Origin: Frankia sp. AgB1.9
GTDB lineage: Bacteria; Actinomycetota; Actinomycetes; Frankiales; Frankiaceae
Assembly (NCBI RefSeq): GCF_016786355.1
Contig: NZ_JADWYX010000027.1
Coordinates: 48,633 to 94,435, forward strand
DNA: 45,803 nt
Direction of reading: 5' to 3'
Shown in pieces: positions 9,282-17,511 of this stretch (its first letter is position 1; each line of letters opens with the position of its first letter). Made by a program: the position numbers and the translations under genes. Below the pieces are notes generated by a model. That model had not been told where the DNA came from and did not search any database. It saw nothing but the letters and a program-made list of their open reading frames with translations.

Positions 9282-10082
9282 GTGACCGAGCCCGTCGTCC
9301 GCTACGAGGTGGCGGACCGCGTCGCGACCGTGACGCTCAACCGTCCGGAAGCGCGCAACGCGCTGAACAGGGCCCTACTGCAGGCGCTTTGGGACGGCAT
9401 CCTCGCGGCCGAGGCGGACCCCGAGATCGACGCCGTGATCCTGACGGGCACGGACCCCGCCTTCTCGGCCGGCGTCGACCTCAAGGAGGTCTCCGGCGAG
9501 GTCCCGGGGTCCGCCGGCCACCGGCCGCCCGGCGCGGGCCCCGAGCGCGACAGCAACGGCCTGTTCCGCTTCCTGCCGGTGATCTCCAAGCCGGTCATCG
9601 GCGCGATTAACGGAGTGGCGGTCACCGGCGGCCTCGAGATCGCGTTGCAGTGCACCTTCCTGGTGGCGTCCGAACGGGCCCGGTTCGCCGACACGCACGC
9701 CCGGGTCGGCATCATGCCGGGCGGCGGGATGACGGTGCTGCTGGCCCAGGCCATCGGCCTGCGCCGGGCGGTGGAGCTGTCGCTGACCGGCAACTTCGTC
9801 ACCGCCGTCGAGGCGCTGGACCTCGGCCTGGTCAACCACGTCGTGCCGCACGCGGAGCTGTTGCCGTTCGCCCGCAAGCTCGCCGCCGACGTCGTCAGCA
9901 ACGACCAGCGCGGCGTGCGCCGGCTGCTCGCCCACTACCGGTCCCTGGCGAGCACGGCGACGCTCGACGAGGCGCATCTGCTGGAGGGAATCCTCGCGGA
10001 GACCTGGCGGCGGGACCCGGCCGAGCTCGCGGCCCGCCGCCGCGCCGTCACGACCCGCGGCCGAACCCAGACCGGCTCCTGA
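9282..10082 (+). CDS. Enoyl-CoA hydratase/isomerase family protein
   Basis: 266 aa crotonase-fold protein acting on acyl-CoA thioesters. The oxyanion-hole segments are AFSAGVDLKE and GAINGVAVTGGLEIALQC. The first catalytic glutamate (Glu119 in GGLEI) is present. At the position of the second (Glu164 of rat mitochondrial hydratase) the sequence FADTHARVGIMPGGG has His139, so classical syn-hydration may not be its reaction. The GTG at 9282 is preceded by GAGG; a longer start at 9249 is less likely. It is divergent from the P450-ferredoxin pair. Confidence 0.88.
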   Translation: MTEPVVRYEVADRVATVTLNRPEARNALNRALLQALWDGILAAEADPEIDAVILTGTDPAFSAGVDLKEVSGEVPGSAGHRPPGAGPERDSNGLFRFLPVISKPVIGAINGVAVTGGLEIALQCTFLVASERARFADTHARVGIMPGGGMTVLLAQAIGLRRAVELSLTGNFVTAVEALDLGLVNHVVPHAELLPFARKLAADVVSNDQRGVRRLLAHYRSLASTATLDEAHLLEGILAETWRRDPAELAARRRAVTTRGRTQTGS

Positions 10083-10116
10083 CCGACGCCGAGGCGGGCT
10101 GAGCGAGCAGGAGGTT

Positions 10117-10158
10117 AGGCGAGCAGGGTCAGGCGAGCAGGGTCAGGCGAGCAGGGTG
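10117..10158. repeat. 14-bp tandem repeat at the end of the NodB-like gene
   Basis: AGGCGAGCAGGGTC at 10117-10130 and 10131-10144, then AGGCGAGCAGGGTG at 10145-10158, with a degenerate copy from 10101. The stop codon of the NodB-like gene (10143-10145) sits on the junction of copies two and three, so the repeat duplicates the last codons and stop. Confidence 0.85.
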
Positions 10159-11039
10159 TGGACCGTCACCGGGGTCAGGCCGGCGGCCCGCAGGTTGGCG
10201 ACGATCCTGGGGAACGCGGCCACGGTGCCCGGGTAGCCGAAGTGCATGCTCACGATCGAGCCCGGCCGGGCGCCGGCCCGCACCCGGGAGACGACGGCGT
10301 CGGCGCCGGGCGAGGTGTAGTCCAGCGGGTCGACGTCGAAGTCGACCACCGTCGGGTAGCCGGCCGCACCGGCCTGCTCGACGATCAGCGGGGTCGCGGC
10401 GCTGGTGCCGGACGGGCGGAAGTAGCGGCCCTGGGCCGGGGCCAGCCGGGACAGCACGTCCCGGCAGCCGACGATCTCCTGCGCCACCTGGGCCGCGGGC
10501 AGCCGGGTCAGCGTCGGGTGGGTGAAGGTGTGGTTGTCCAGCTCGTTGCCGGACGCCAGCAGCGCCGGGACGAGGTCGGCGTGCTCGTCCAGCCACTGGC
10601 CGACGGCGAAGACCGTGATCGGTACGCCGAGCCGCGTGGCGGCGTCGAGCAGCTGATGGGCGAGGGACACGTCCTGGCCAGCCTCGTGCGGGCCGATGTG
10701 AAAGGTCAGCGCCACCTGGTCGCGGTCGCGCGGGCCGTTCGCCACCGCCTGCGCGGTGACGGGGGCGAACGTCAGCGCCGGCTCGGCCGTCGGCGTCGGG
10801 CGCACGCTCGTGGACGCCGGTGCCGCGGCCGCGGGGACCGTCGCGGGAGCCGGGCCGTCGCTCGAACAGGCCGCCGCGAACCCGGCGGTGGCGATCGCCG
10901 CTCCGGCGCCGGCCAGCAGCTGGCGGCGCGACGCCTGGACCCGCCGGGCATCCGGCGAAGTCTCCTGGTCGCCGGCCGGCGGGCCGGCGGCGGTCAGGTC
11001 ACCAGCGGTTGGGTCACCAGCGGTCCGGTCACGAGCCAC
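10143..11039 (-). CDS. Polysaccharide deacetylase (NodB-like) lipoprotein with altered active site
   Basis: 298 aa. The N-terminus has a twin-arginine stretch (SRRQLL, residues 37-42), a hydrophobic core (AGAGAAIATAGFAAAC) and a lipobox Cys58, so it is probably a Tat-exported lipoprotein. The NodB barrel follows. Metal ligands His171 and His175 are present in DNHTFTHP, and the RYFRPSGT arginine/proline segment is intact. The usual first motif TFDDGP reads TFHIGP (residues 113-118), losing both aspartates, including the catalytic base. Its activity is therefore doubtful. The start GTG at 11039 has no clear ribosome binding site. Confidence 0.85.
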   Translation of the reverse strand: MARDRTAGDPTAGDLTAAGPPAGDQETSPDARRVQASRRQLLAGAGAAIATAGFAAACSSDGPAPATVPAAAAPASTSVRPTPTAEPALTFAPVTAQAVANGPRDRDQVALTFHIGPHEAGQDVSLAHQLLDAATRLGVPITVFAVGQWLDEHADLVPALLASGNELDNHTFTHPTLTRLPAAQVAQEIVGCRDVLSRLAPAQGRYFRPSGTSAATPLIVEQAGAAGYPTVVDFDVDPLDYTSPGADAVVSRVRAGARPGSIVSMHFGYPGTVAAFPRIVANLRAAGLTPVTVHTLLA

Positions 11040-11163
11040 GGCCGCAGCCTATGCAGTCGGCCATCGGCCCAAGGGCGCGGCCCACGCCCAGCGGGCCACA
11101 GCGCCGAGGCCTGGTGTTCGCCCCGAGCCGACTCGGGGCGCGACCGCCGTCAGGAGACGCGCC

Positions 11164-12129
11164 TCAGGAGACGGTGGCGGCGCTGGCCCGCTCCAGCAGG
11201 TAGGCGCTGGCCATGACCGGCGGGTAGGCGGTGCCGGCGACGAGCGGCTCGACGATCGCGTCCAGGTCGGACTCCAGGAACACGATCAGGGACAGCAGCT
11301 CCTCGTCGGGAGCCTCGGCCGGCGGCGGCAGGACCCGATGGCGGGTGGACCGCCACCGGTCACCGGTCCAGCGGGCCAGCAGGTCGCCCACGTTGACGGT
11401 GAGGGCGTCCGGTTCGTAGGGGGCGTCCATCCAGCGGCCGTCGCGGGTCTGGACCTGCAGGCCGCCGTAGCCCGGCTGCCGGTCGAGCACGGTCAGGACG
11501 CCCCAGTCGGTGTGTGGGGCCACCCGGTACTGCTGGTCGCACGGCGCCCCGGTCTCGGAGCGCGGGAGGTACCGGTTGATGTTGAGGCTGTGCGGGCCGG
11601 CCTGGACCCGGTCGACGAACCAGCCTTCGGGCAGGCCGAAGGCGACGGCACAGATCCGCAGCAGGTCGTCGTACAGGGCGCGGACCTCGGCCGTGTACCG
11701 CTCGCACATCGCCTGGAGCTCGGGGCACTCGCCGGGCCACACGTTCGGCGCGAACCAGCGGCCGTCCAGCTCGGGGTCGCCGGTGGCGAAGGCCCGGCCG
11801 AAGGTGAGCGTCTCCTTGAGGTCGGCCCGGGTGGCGTCGGCGACCTCGCCGTAGTAGGCGTTGGCCTCGCCACCGAGCGGGATCCAGCCCCGGCCGCCGA
11901 CCTGGGTCGCGTAGGGGGACTTCGCGGCGTGCGGCAGCCGGAAGAACCGGGCGGCGCAGGCCCGGATGTCCGCCCGCAGCTGGGCGCTGATCCCGTGCCC
12001 ACCGACCAGCAGGAACCCGGACTGGCGCAGCGCGACGTCCAGCTCGCAGGCGAACCGGTATCGCTGGTCGCCGGTGCCGTGCCGCCACCGGCCGATGTCG
12101 AGCAGCGGGAAATCAGGTGTCGTCATCAT
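11164..12129 (-). CDS. 2-oxoglutarate/Fe(II)-dependent oxygenase (IPNS-like)
   Basis: About 321 aa, double-stranded beta-helix oxygenase of the isopenicillin-N-synthase/gibberellin-oxidase superfamily. The N-terminal DIOX_N part has FACELDVALRQSGFLLVGGHG. The iron site is visible as APHTDWGVLTVL (His and Asp) and the distal His in STRHRVLPP. The co-substrate region LLSLIVFLESDLDAIVEPL lacks the usual RxS arginine by eye. Two adjacent ATGs (12129 and 12126) follow GCGAGGGA; either could start. Substrate unknown. Upstream on this strand is a 386-bp gap, so it has its own promoter. Confidence 0.88.
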   Translation of the reverse strand: MMTTPDFPLLDIGRWRHGTGDQRYRFACELDVALRQSGFLLVGGHGISAQLRADIRACAARFFRLPHAAKSPYATQVGGRGWIPLGGEANAYYGEVADATRADLKETLTFGRAFATGDPELDGRWFAPNVWPGECPELQAMCERYTAEVRALYDDLLRICAVAFGLPEGWFVDRVQAGPHSLNINRYLPRSETGAPCDQQYRVAPHTDWGVLTVLDRQPGYGGLQVQTRDGRWMDAPYEPDALTVNVGDLLARWTGDRWRSTRHRVLPPPAEAPDEELLSLIVFLESDLDAIVEPLVAGTAYPPVMASAYLLERASAATVS

Positions 12130-12515
12130 TCGGTCCCTCGCCTGGGCGGCCCGCCGTCCGGGGCCGGTCGTGGTCGGCTCGGTGCGTCCTGGCGTCCCGG
12201 GCTCGGCCGGGCCGTGGCGGCGCGACCTGGCGTCGGGACCGGACGTCACCGGCGGGCAACGGTGCCGCGCGGTGGTTCCCGTCTCAGGCCATTACGTCGT
12301 ACCGAGGTTTCACGGGCCGGCCAGCCGGGTTACGGGACCGTGGAATGTGGGCGCCGCATGTGAACACCATGACCGCGGTAGCTGTCAGCTGCCGGACAAA
12401 TTCCGGTAGCCGGCCGTTCCACCAGCGGGTGTAAACAGACCGGTCACCGGTTGGAAACGACGCGATGAGGTCGTCCCGGTCCGGACGAACCCGCCCGGAG
12501 GCCAGTGCGGCGAGG
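12130..12515. other. Non-coding gap upstream of the oxygenase
   Basis: No convincing gene. It must hold the oxygenase promoter. A short inverted repeat, CCGGA-CAAAT-TCCGG at about 12393-12407, and a patch of lower GC near 12360-12440 are the only structure I see. Confidence 0.45.
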
Positions 12516-12887
12516 TCAGGCCGTGCGGCGCGGCGCGGCGGTCGCCGTGGCGGCGGCCCGGTCGACGGCCGCGTTGAGATCGGCGGCGGCGACGGTCCAT
12601 CGGCGGTCGCGCGACGTGGCGGCGCCGAGATCCTGCAGGTGGCGGAGCTCCGCGGTCACCTCGGCTGCCGAGAGACCGAGGTCATAGGCGAGGGAGCGAG
12701 CCCGAACCGGGCGGTCGGCCTCGGTGAGGGCCGCGTGCAGCCGGATCGCGACCCAGCTGGGGCGCCCGGTCGCCGCGGCGACAGGCTGTTGGTGAAGCCG
12801 GCGCGACTGGTTTGACCCAGTCGTGGTCTCGGCTACTAACCGAGGCTTCCGGCGGCCAGAAGAGGTGGTACCGCTCACAGCATTCAT
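12516..12887 (-). CDS. Small winged-helix DNA-binding protein
   Basis: 123 aa. Residues from about 45 (RPSWVAIRLHAALTEADRPV) form a helical start, followed by a helix-turn-helix, ARSLAYDLGLSAAEVTAELRHLQDLG, and a short wing (AATSRDRRWTVA), as in MarR/ArsR-like regulators. The N-terminus is basic and unstructured. ATG at 12887 chosen; a TTG start at 12923 would add 12 residues. A 37-codon mini-ORF ends five bases before this ATG, which may couple its translation. The target genes are unknown. Confidence 0.6.
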   Translation of the reverse strand: MNAVSGTTSSGRRKPRLVAETTTGSNQSRRLHQQPVAAATGRPSWVAIRLHAALTEADRPVRARSLAYDLGLSAAEVTAELRHLQDLGAATSRDRRWTVAAADLNAAVDRAAATATAAPRRTA

Positions 12888-12891
12888 CAGG

Positions 12892-13005
12892 TCACCCGTC
12901 CAGAATTCGGCTCTCCCCAACAATGCTTGACAACGCGGCGTCAGTCACGGTGAGGTTCATCGCGCAACAGGCAGTAACCAGACGAATACACCAATTCTGG
13001 CTCAT
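12892..13005 (-). CDS. Possible 37-aa leader ORF upstream of the winged-helix gene
   Basis: Short ORF beginning MSQNWCIRLVTACCAMN, with three cysteines in the first 15 residues. GGTGGG lies about 7 bases before its ATG. Its TGA (12892-12894) is followed after 4 bases by the ATG of the winged-helix gene, so ribosomes could reinitiate. It could be an attenuator-type leader peptide responding to cysteine supply, a small protein, or chance. No homologue recognised. Confidence 0.3.
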   Translation of the reverse strand: MSQNWCIRLVTACCAMNLTVTDAALSSIVGESRILDG

Positions 13006-13329
13006 CCTGGAACCCACCGGTACACCGCGTACCGAACCGACTCGCGCGGCCTTCACGTCCGTCGGCCCTGGCCAGCGTGGCCCGCGCCCCGACGGGCTCT
13101 GCGCTCGTCGGCCCGGGGCGGCCCCGGCCATGCCGGCACGGTAACTCCGACCGGCGCGCCTCGTCCACGCGGCGCGCCCCGGGCGACCCGAGTTCACGCC
13201 GGCCGCCGCCACACCCGACTTCACCGCGCTGACCTGCACAAACGCGATGCTGTTCGGGAATTTCGCCGCCGCGCGGCCCACGGCCCGCACCGGCCCACCG
13301 GCCATCCCGGCGACGGGCGACGCGGCCGG
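13006..13329. other. Gap without a recognised gene
   Basis: About 320 bases between the P1 peptidase gene and the mini-ORF. Open frames exist on both strands but have no recognisable domain, and they overlap one another. I see no clear promoter or terminator. Confidence 0.4.
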
Positions 13330-14472
13330 CTAACCGGCGCCGTCGGCCGGCCGGCCAGGCCCGAGCACGAGCGCGCCGTAGCCGGGCAGGTCGGCGAAGC
13401 CGGTCGCGTGGAAGACCGCGTCGGCGACGGCGTGCGCGAAGACGTCCGCCGCCGCGGTGAGCAGGGCGTTCAGGTTGCCGGCCGGCCGCTCTCCGGTCGC
13501 CAGGGCGAACACGCTGTCGCCGTCGACCATGGTGTGCACGGGGCGGATCGCGCGGGCCATGCCGTCCTGGCCACTGGCGGCGAGCCGGGCGCACTGGGCC
13601 TTCGTCAGCACCGCGTCCGTCGCGACGACCCCGATCGTCGTGTTCATCGGCGAGCTGGCCGACGCCGACGAGGGCAGGCCGCGCTCGGCACCGAAACCGG
13701 ACGGGTACGGCTTCGGCCGCCATTCGGAGGCCAGCCAGGCCGCGAGCAGGTCGGGATCCGGGTCGGGGAAGACCGCGCCGAGGTCGCCGTAGAGGCGCCC
13801 CGTACGTGGGTCGACGGCCGAACCGGCCGAGTTGACCACCGCCAGCGCCGCGACCGTCGTCCCGTCGTCGAGCACCGTCGCCGCGCCGCCGACCCCGCCC
13901 GCGATGCCGCAACTGCTGGCCCCGGTCCCGGCTCCCACGGTGCCGTGCGCCACCGGTCCGGTGGACGCGTTGTCATAGGCGAGCGCGCCGAGCTCGGGCC
14001 CGGGCGTCGCGCTGGCTGCGGGCAGCGCGCCGCCGCGGCCGAGATCGAAGATCACCGCCGCCGGCACGATCGGGACCACCCCGGCGGCCCCGACCGGGAA
14101 CCCGATGCCCGCGGCGGCGAGGCGGCGCATCACCCCGTCGGCGGCGGCGAGGCCGAACGCGCTGCCGCCGGTCAGCACGATCGCGTCGACCCGTTCGACC
14201 ACGTTGCGCGGGTCGAGCAGATCCGTCTCCCGGGTGCCGGGCGCTCCGCCCGCGACATCCACGCCGCCGACGGCGCCGCCCGGCGGCGCCAGCACCACGG
14301 TGACCCCGGTCCGCCAGCCGTCGGTGACGCGGCGGGCGTGCCCGACCGAGAGCCCGCGAACGGCGGTCAGCGACCCCACCAGGCTGGCCGCGCCCACGGT
14401 GGCCAGGCCCGCGCCCGTCACCGCCCGTTCCGGGGCCTGACCCGCACCGACGCTCACCGCTGGCCCGCCCAC
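13330..14472 (-). CDS. P1-family (S58) self-cleaving peptidase, NylC/DmpA-like
   Basis: 380 aa N-terminal-nucleophile hydrolase. Family members split themselves into alpha and beta chains and act as aminopeptidases or as 6-aminohexanoate oligomer (nylon) hydrolases. Visible signatures are LTAVRGLSVGHARRVTDGW near the N-terminus, AIVLTGGSAFGLAAADGV, VGAGTGASSCG and the cleavage site SPMNTTIGVVATDA. The expected cut lies between Asn277 and Thr278, making Thr278 the nucleophile. There is a run of Ser/Ala (SSASASS) just before it. Cytoplasmic; no signal peptide. Substrate unknown. Confidence 0.88.
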   Translation of the reverse strand: MGGPAVSVGAGQAPERAVTGAGLATVGAASLVGSLTAVRGLSVGHARRVTDGWRTGVTVVLAPPGGAVGGVDVAGGAPGTRETDLLDPRNVVERVDAIVLTGGSAFGLAAADGVMRRLAAAGIGFPVGAAGVVPIVPAAVIFDLGRGGALPAASATPGPELGALAYDNASTGPVAHGTVGAGTGASSCGIAGGVGGAATVLDDGTTVAALAVVNSAGSAVDPRTGRLYGDLGAVFPDPDPDLLAAWLASEWRPKPYPSGFGAERGLPSSASASSPMNTTIGVVATDAVLTKAQCARLAASGQDGMARAIRPVHTMVDGDSVFALATGERPAGNLNALLTAAADVFAHAVADAVFHATGFADLPGYGALVLGPGRPADGAG

Positions 14473-14620
14473 TTCATCTTCCGCATGCTGCCGCGCCGCA
14501 CGCCGCCGCGCGAGCGGCTCCCGTCGGCGGCGCGTCGAGACGGCATAGTCAGCGGACGCAGCGCGCTAGAAGCGCCCCAGTGCCGCCTGCGGCCGGGTTC
14601 GCCCGTTCAGGCGTCCCCAT

Positions 14621-14693
14621 GATCGCTGTTTCGGCCCTCTGATGGTCGTTACCGGATCTGTTTCGTAGCCACCGGAGGACGAAAACGGCGATC
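14621..14693. repeat. 73-bp palindromic element, copy A
   Basis: Begins GATCGCTGTTTCGGCCCTC and ends GGACGAAAACGGCGATC. The outer 29 bases of each side are inverted repeats of each other (about 20 of 29 positions), around a 15-base centre. It aligns without gaps to copies at 38442 and 40500, each exactly 73 bases and bounded by GATC. It lies in the intergenic region after the divergent start of the P1 peptidase gene. Confidence 0.88.
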
Positions 14694-14727
14694 AAGGCGA
14701 CGGGCGTGCCTCGGCGGTGTCGGCGGG

Positions 14728-14964
14728 CTAGTTGAGGCGGCCGAGGCCGGCGAGGCGGCGCTCGTCCAGCGCGCGCAGCCGGTCGGCGACCCGGGTGAGC
14801 AGGTCCGGGTCATCCAGGCAGGTCACCGGATGACGGGGCGGCGGGACCGGCTTCGGTACCCGCTGCGGCAGCGGCGCCGCGTCTCCCCCACTACCGCCCC
14901 TGGTCCGGCGCACCGGCTCCTCCGCCTCACGTTCGTCCGGGCCTGACTCGGCCTTGGATGACAC
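14728..14964 (-). CDS. Hypothetical small protein
   Basis: 78 aa if started at the GTG at 14964. The first half is charged and low complexity (SSKAESGPDEREAEEP). The second half ends in a plausible helix, DPDLLTRVADRLRALDERR, followed by LAGLGRLN. No domain is recognised and the ribosome binding site is weak. It lies between palindromic element A and the divergent thiolase gene. It could be a chance frame. Confidence 0.35.
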   Translation of the reverse strand: MSSKAESGPDEREAEEPVRRTRGGSGGDAAPLPQRVPKPVPPPRHPVTCLDDPDLLTRVADRLRALDERRLAGLGRLN

Positions 14965-15297
14965 ATTTGGATGACGCAGCCACAGCTCGCTGGCCCTGCT
15001 CGTTAGCCCTGCTCGTTGGCACAGACGCGGTTCGACGACTAGCCGGAGAATACCGGAACGCCGAGTTCCGACCCGACTACACCCCGCCGGACGGTCGCCG
15101 GCCGGGGCGGAGACGTTCGCTTCGGCACAAGTACCGGCGTCAACGGTGAAAGGCCGCCTATCGTCTTCCCTCGCGGCATGCGGCGCGCACAGGCGCCACT
15201 CGACGGGCGGTCGGCTCGCGGCCGGGCCACCGGCCCGACGGACGGCCGGCACGGCGGACCACGACCCCGCGCGGCGGGCGTCGGGAGGGGAACGGCA
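14965..15297. other. Non-coding leader region of the thiolase gene
   Basis: About 330 bases with no convincing gene. GCCCTGCTCGTT occurs twice in tandem near 14993-15018. The last bases (GGGAGGGGAAC) are the thiolase ribosome binding site. No clear promoter hexamers. Confidence 0.4.
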
Positions 15298-16446
15298 GTG
15301 CGGGACGCGGTGATCGTCGAGGCGGTTCGGACGCCGATCGGGAAGCGGAACGGAGCCCTCGCCGGGGTGCACCCGGTTGACCTGGCGGCGCTGGTGCTGC
15401 GCGAGCTCGTCACGCGGACCGGCATCGACCCGGCCCTGGTCGAGGACGTCCACTGGGGCTGCGTGGGCCAGCTCGGCGACCAGTCCAGCAACGTCGCCCG
15501 GTTCGCGATCCTCGCCGCTGGCTGGCCCGAGCACGTCCCGGGAGTGACGATCAACCGGGCCTGCGGCTCCAGCCAGCAGGCCATCGAGTACGCGGCGATG
15601 GCGGTGCTGTCCGGGCAGCAGGACCTCGTCGTCGCCGGTGGCGTCGAGAGCATGAGCCGCATCCCGCTCGGCGCGTCCCGCCAGTCCGGCGAGCCGTACG
15701 GCGCGACGGCCCGTAACCGCTACGACGGCTCCGACTTCAACCAGATCACCGGCGCCGAGCTGATCGCGCGCCGCTGGGGCTTCGGGCGCCGCGAGCTCGA
15801 CGAGTTCTCCGCGCTCAGCCACGAGCGGGGCGCCGCGGCGATCGACGCCGGCGCCTTCGACGCCCAGGTCGTCGCGGTGCCGACCGAGGCCGGGCCGTTC
15901 ACGGTCGACCAGGGCCTGCGCCGCGGGACCACCGCCGACACCCTGGCCGCTCTCAAGCCGGTCGCGGGCCCGGACGGCCTGCACCACGCGGGCAGCTCGT
16001 CCCAGATCTCGGACGGCGCCGCCGCGCTGCTGATCACCACGTCGGAGAAGGCCCGGGAGCTGGGCCTGACCCCGATCGCCCGGTACGTCGCCGGCACGGT
16101 CGTCGGCGCCAACCCGATCGAGGTGCTCTCGGGCCCGATCCCGGCCACCGAGAAGCTGCTGGCGAAGACCGGCCTGTCGATCGACGACATCGGGGCCTTC
16201 GAGGTCAACGAGGCGTTCGCGTCGGTGCCACTGGCCTGGCTCGCCGAGACGGGCGCCGACCCGAAGCGCCTCAACCCGCTCGGCGGCGCGATCGCGCTCG
16301 GCCACCCGCTGGGCGCCTCCGGGGCGATCCTGATGACCCGCCTGATCAACCACCTGCGCGACCACGGCCTGCGCTACGGCCTGCAGACCATGTGCGAGGG
16401 CGGCGGCACGGCCAACGCCACCCTTGTCGAGCTCCTCGACGCCTGA
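15298..16446 (+). CDS. Acetyl-CoA acetyltransferase (thiolase)
   Basis: 382 aa. Condenses or cleaves acyl-CoA with CoA in fatty-acid or polyhydroxyalkanoate-type metabolism. Catalytic residues are all visible: nucleophile Cys89 in NRACGSSQQ, the VNEAFA segment, His in GHPLGASGA and the second Cys in MCEGGGTANA. The GTG at 15298 begins RDAVIVEAVRTPIGK, a standard thiolase N-terminus, with GGGAGGGG 7 bases upstream; an in-frame ATG at 15178 would add a non-homologous extension. It is monocistronic, convergent with the CBS gene 27 bases later. Confidence 0.95.
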   Translation: MRDAVIVEAVRTPIGKRNGALAGVHPVDLAALVLRELVTRTGIDPALVEDVHWGCVGQLGDQSSNVARFAILAAGWPEHVPGVTINRACGSSQQAIEYAAMAVLSGQQDLVVAGGVESMSRIPLGASRQSGEPYGATARNRYDGSDFNQITGAELIARRWGFGRRELDEFSALSHERGAAAIDAGAFDAQVVAVPTEAGPFTVDQGLRRGTTADTLAALKPVAGPDGLHHAGSSSQISDGAAALLITTSEKARELGLTPIARYVAGTVVGANPIEVLSGPIPATEKLLAKTGLSIDDIGAFEVNEAFASVPLAWLAETGADPKRLNPLGGAIALGHPLGASGAILMTRLINHLRDHGLRYGLQTMCEGGGTANATLVELLDA

Positions 16447-16473
16447 AGGCCCTGACGTCCGTCGCCACGGCCC

Positions 16474-17166
16474 TCAGGTGTGGCGGCCCACCCGGGCGAG
16501 GTGGCGGATCTCGGCGTCCGGGCCGGGGTAGAAGAAGGTGACCCTCGCGTCGTCCGACCAACGGACCCGGAAAGGCGGGCTGCCGAACGGCCCGCTGACC
16601 TCGAGGACCTCGCCGTCCCGGTCCGGCTCGTCCTGGGTGTGGCGATGGACGACGATCTGGTCGCCGACCCGGGCCTGGCCCGGTCCGGGTTCGGTCCTGG
16701 CCGTTCGGGCCTTCCGCTCGGCCTTCGCCGTCGGAACCGGAAGGCCGGCCTCGTGGCGCGGGTGGTGGGCCTCGTTGACGACCAGGGCGCCGATGCCGCG
16801 CAGATCCTCGGGGACGGCCTCGGCGAGCAGGTCGTCGAGCGAGATCAGGCCGACCACCTCGGCCCCGTCCAGCAGCGGCAGCCGGCGCACCGAGTGGGTC
16901 TGGAAGGCCCGCACCACCTCCGTGCGCTCGGCCGTCACCGGCAGGGTGACGACGCCGCTGGTCATCACCGCGTCGACCCGGGCGTCGCGTGGCGTCCCGC
17001 GCGCGACCGCCCGTAGCACCAGGTCACGATCGGTCACGATGCCGACGAGCCGCTCCCCGTCCAGGACGAGCAGCGCACCCACTCCCGCCCGGTCCATCAG
17101 CCGGGCGGCGTCCGCCAGCGTCGTGGCCGGCGAGACCGTGACCGGCACCTGGTAGGGAATCGTCAT
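16474..17166 (-). CDS. CBS-pair protein with C-terminal DUF1918
   Basis: 230 aa. Two CBS motifs occupy roughly residues 1-125 (TLADAARLMDRAGVGALLVLD...LVGIVTDRDLVLRAVARG, then VVRAFQTHSVRRLPLLDG...VVGLISLDDLL). CBS pairs usually sense adenine nucleotides. The C-terminus is the small DUF1918 domain (VGDQIVVHRH...GEVLEV...PFRVRWSDDARVTFFYPGPDA), which is typical of actinobacteria. The ATG at 17166 is preceded by GAGGAGG. Probably a cytoplasmic energy- or stress-sensing protein; the output is unknown. Confidence 0.9.
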   Translation of the reverse strand: MTIPYQVPVTVSPATTLADAARLMDRAGVGALLVLDGERLVGIVTDRDLVLRAVARGTPRDARVDAVMTSGVVTLPVTAERTEVVRAFQTHSVRRLPLLDGAEVVGLISLDDLLAEAVPEDLRGIGALVVNEAHHPRHEAGLPVPTAKAERKARTARTEPGPGQARVGDQIVVHRHTQDEPDRDGEVLEVSGPFGSPPFRVRWSDDARVTFFYPGPDAEIRHLARVGRHT

Positions 17167-17511
17167 CTCGCCCTCCTCAGCTCCAGGCTGGCGCCCGGAG
17201 GTCGTCACGCGGCGCGGGCGCCCTCGGAACCAGCCTTCCCCGCTGGTCGCGGGAGAGACAGAGTCGGGTGTGGTCGGCCGGGACTGCAGCCCTGTCTCCG
17301 GGCCGCCGGGCGTTCCGTCGCGGGCCGGCGAAAATCAGTCGGACGCGGAGTGCCCGGATACATTGAGCCAAGTCGACCAAGATGTCACCATTGGCGGTAC
17401 GCCGCGCCGACAGGCGCCAGCAGGAGCAGCGCATTGAGGGTCTGGCCGGTTTCCCGCCGACGCGCGACCATATCGGCATCGTCAACACTCGCCCGGCGAG
17501 GGGAGGCCGCA
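17167..17511. other. Divergent promoter region between CBS and SsgA-like genes
   Basis: 345 bases with no convincing gene. It must hold both promoters. The right half, around 17331-17400, has relatively low GC (AAAATCAGTCGGA, GATACATTGAGCC). I cannot assign -35/-10 boxes with confidence. Confidence 0.4.

Noticed and set aside
12941..13912. Minus-strand open frame of 323 codons overlapping the P1 peptidase gene
   Set aside because: Arg/Gly-rich shadow frame; the P1 peptidase frame carries the family motifs.
17350..17511. N-terminal extension of the SsgA-like protein
   Set aside because: Not SsgA-like and preceded by no ribosome binding site, whereas GTG 17512 has GGGGAGG.
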